Virus record (IMG/VR): IMGVR_UViG_3300030328_001951
Location: 1-50,454 of that record
DNA from: a virus
Strand: one strand, 5' to 3'
Length of the DNA: 50,454 bases
The translations under genes and the position numbers were made by a program. The notes under the pieces are model-generated. The model was not told the DNA's origin. It searched no databases and saw only the letters and a list, made by a program, of their open reading frames with translations. Below, piece after piece: positions 49,201 through 50,454 of the stretch (positions within the stretch are counted from its first letter, which is position 1; every line of letters begins with the position of its first letter).

Positions 49201-50454
49201 TTGAACCACCAAGAAATAGTAAATGCTCCTGTAAATACTTGCCTTGTAAATGTAATCTTATCATCACTACCATCAAAATCCACTACAGAAAAGCGATTGT
49301 CTCTCATGGGAGTATAGCGTGATTTTGCAAATTGCTTTATGGTTTGAGCATCGAGTGCTGTTTTGTAAAGAGATACTGAACTTATACTACCTGTAAAAGG
49401 CAAATCATCATCAGACTCTGAACCTATAACAAAATTCACACTATCATTATCTAAACTTGCAGGAATAGAAGATGTATTAGTGTTTTCTAAAACACCATCA
49501 GCATAAACTTTTATTGATGTGCTTGGGGTATATACAGCAGTTAAATGATGCCAACTACTATCAAGTAAATTACTTGTTCCGTCTACCTCTACTTCAGTAT
49601 TACTACTTGTAATATTAAACCTAAATTTTCCTGTAGATGTTTGTAGTGCTAAATAAAAACATTTATTTGTTCCATCGTACTTAGTGACAAACCTTTGAGT
49701 TCCCGATGCAGTTGATTTAACCCATGCTGACGCAGTTAATGCACCTGTAATTTGTAAACTTGAATCATTACCACAATCTATTTTGTCATCCGTACCATCA
49801 AAATCAGTATAGAAGTCACTTCTGGCGATTGAGGTATCTTCTTCTGGTAGTACCTTATCCCCTGCTCTGAGCCATAGTTTAAGGTTGGAAGTTTTATCTG
49901 TAGCGTAAGTTGATGCTTTGGAGAGGTCTACAGGCTTAGAACAAATCTTAGAAATATCATCTGCACTTAATGCAGTATTAAAAAATGAGACCTCATCAAT
50001 TTTGCCATCAAAAAAATTACCAGTACCATTATGAGAGCCTATATATATATTAGAACCACTAACTTGAATAGAATTTGATAATGTTGTTGCAACTCCATTA
50101 ATATATATTTTTGTTTCACTATCATCATCAACTAAAGCTAAGTGATACCAATTTCCTGTAGATAATGTTGTACTTGTATATTCTACGCTCCAACTACCAC
50201 TAAAATAACTACTTATAACCTTACCATTTCCATGTAGTCCTAAAAATCTTTGATTGGTATTATCAACTTGTACAAGTCTTATATAATCTGATAATGAATT
50301 AGGATTAATCCAACAAGAAATAGTATATGTAGCGTTGGTATCACTACCAATATCGCATTTTAAATAATCATTAGAACCATCGAAATTGAAGGAAAAGTCG
50401 TTAGGGAAACCAGTTAGTGGCTGACCTGATAACAGGTTGCCAAGACCGAGTCCA
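46287..50454 (-). CDS. LamG-domain fibre/adhesin protein C, 5' end outside window
   Basis: The frame is open from the right edge to the stop at 46287, at least 1388 residues; a GTG at 49439 is internal, not the start. The first residues in the window (GLGLGNLLSGQPLTGFPND) resemble a fibre-protein N-terminus, so little seems missing. Five LamG modules are visible near residues 20-155, 225-375, 393-525, 935-1090 and 1190-1340, with jelly-roll-like stretches between. Several are nearly identical at DNA level to modules in proteins A and B. It is probably a long adhesive fibre. Confidence 0.85.
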   Translation of the reverse strand, partial: GLGLGNLLSGQPLTGFPNDFSFNFDGSNDYLKCDIGSDTNATYTISCWINPNSLSDYIRLVQVDNTNQRFLGLHGNGKVISSYFSGSWSVEYTSTTLSTGNWYHLALVDDDSETKIYINGVATTLSNSIQVSGSNIYIGSHNGTGNFFDGKIDEVSFFNTALSADDISKICSKPVDLSKASTYATDKTSNLKLWLRAGDKVLPEEDTSIARSDFYTDFDGTDDKIDCGNDSSLQITGALTASAWVKSTASGTQRFVTKYDGTNKCFYLALQTSTGKFRFNITSSNTEVEVDGTSNLLDSSWHHLTAVYTPSTSIKVYADGVLENTNTSSIPASLDNDSVNFVIGSESDDDLPFTGSISSVSLYKTALDAQTIKQFAKSRYTPMRDNRFSVVDFDGSDDKITFTRQVFTGAFTISWWFNGDVNTNYKGILVDSTDINNTNIGVEDVNGQVRIYIQGSGRAILGSVPNNEWCHIAFTRDGSGNIKTYLNGVAGGTSTDTDTFALDTIGRNCVMSISSVSMYNVEKSADEIYAQYSKGITHNPSADTGLVGLWLMGDDTSASYPTIADSSSNSNDGTITNGASDDIVQQMVAGYDMGAFESTGQEFNGELVDTNASTFEGTSTYAWGAYGSNTIVNDSNTLKITRVDNNQGAYWFLKNASDLSTNLVVGTRYLLSGDFLTTDASKTYTVRVSNVSQDITHSGLNNTSFVTKTFEFNAQHATDVFLVVESLSGSQVVKVDNLSLKEEIQSPNLSDTHPAIIDVNEPVLGAEAVTSFTNFSSQYETFTTSGNTITNATNSSGGDAYAYSNEVGASTSKVYKIVVEGTISGTLLIYAGQSDGTYTSGDFKTGTSHSALASGTNTYYTTFSATDRDFLWLVASASSSFTNGSISVKEVSGNTGTMTNQATSDLVYSSVLPDQSFLTGVNSAYNFIDLDGSDEYIDTGTGIGDFLGDNYAGDFSVSMWFNADANSNGLFNAGTSFGGDHGEFSIIAGGNFVIYFNDAGYNKQFTAPSTGTWNHIAVSFDASSESNLKIFLNGSQVSYSGSGGSFPSAGDLDFNSTKIIIGAYHSSSYMFNGKIGQTTFYNKALSETELSGIYTLGRHGNLLDSYSDNLLGYWLLNPTHSNPDLTGSNKILDRSGNGNHGTQNGGVNFLGTNDGTVAGTPDSITIREGLNSNKDGLGFPLKNADSHVLRLNGVDEHLKLPYTKSFNMGDGSFTVTAWIKTTLGVGDSIQTILWARDNDDSFKGFEFQVDDSADRPRFILSDGTGTECNGSSSTVESNKWHFIAVVVDRESDLAKIFLSESDGSALKCQTTTDISARGNINATPDWYVGKRNSATTQDFMGIIDELMVYNVALTALEADGTTVEATDVVTSGELLKNYKFSKGKHKND

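Noticed and set aside
1-50454. Reading proteins A and C as one continuous polypeptide across the window ends
   Set aside because: The frame matches by chance one time in three, LamG module 3 of A would be cut in mid-fold, and C begins with a fibre-type N-terminal sequence; a short missing piece is more likely.

Overview
The window looks like a nearly complete genome of a short-tailed (podovirus-like) bacteriophage. The DNA is AT-rich and genes overlap at TAATG or ATGA junctions. Many genes, mainly the early ones, have strong Shine-Dalgarno sites (GGAGG or AAGGAG), which argues against a Bacteroidetes host. No integrase, repressor, tRNA gene, CRISPR array or DNA polymerase was seen. The short-tailed call rests on a P22-like large portal, a nozzle-type protein, a set of candidate ejection proteins and the absence of tape-measure, sheath or tube genes.

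Layout. A divergent control region lies at about 14.29-14.66 kb. Leftward from it run a small gene, the terminase small subunit, two small genes, the terminase large subunit, portal, scaffold, major capsid protein, decoration protein, a tiny lysine-rich protein, two head-tail adaptors and two LamG (concanavalin-A-like) fibre proteins; the second runs off the left end. The right end enters another leftward LamG gene whose N-terminus lies outside the window. It is followed by an HeH-domain protein, a prepilin-like protein, a cluster of small membrane proteins, an M15 endolysin, a calcineurin-like phosphoesterase, the nozzle-type protein, ejection-type proteins, a 3057-residue giant protein and a candidate zinc protease (26.9 kb). 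Reading the two leftward halves as one late operon joined through the window ends is the simplest model: a circular or permuted genome slightly longer than the window, with the assembly broken at LamG repeats (the first 98 bases recur exactly at 47518-47615).

Rightward from the control region (14.67-26.80 kb) is the early region: many tiny proteins, several with Cys pairs, plus a replication/recombination core of a DUF932 protein, an ERF-type annealing protein, an SSB-like protein with an acidic tail, a primase-helicase and a Holliday-junction-resolvase-like nuclease. A 61-residue protein looks like a single histone fold. Early and late units converge at 26.80-26.94 kb.

Most notable. (1) The giant protein carries what reads as both double-psi barrels of a single-chain RNA polymerase (DG...KP...DFIVF..GAK at residues 764-835; RTP at 1161-1163; DxDxD at 1200-1204) and a complete AlkB-type Fe(II)/2-oxoglutarate dioxygenase domain (H1935, D1937, H1992, R2005, R2011). 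It lies among ejection-protein genes and shares an N-terminal module with the 246-residue protein encoded just upstream, so it may be a virion-packaged transcription/repair protein. (2) About 670 nt without a gene (16.77-17.43 kb) is full of nested, long-range perfect stems and may be a large structured RNA. (3) Several early intergenic gaps hold stable hairpins, two with a GCAA tetraloop. (4) The late operon encodes a type IV prepilin-like protein. All functions are read from sequence motifs; no database search was possible.
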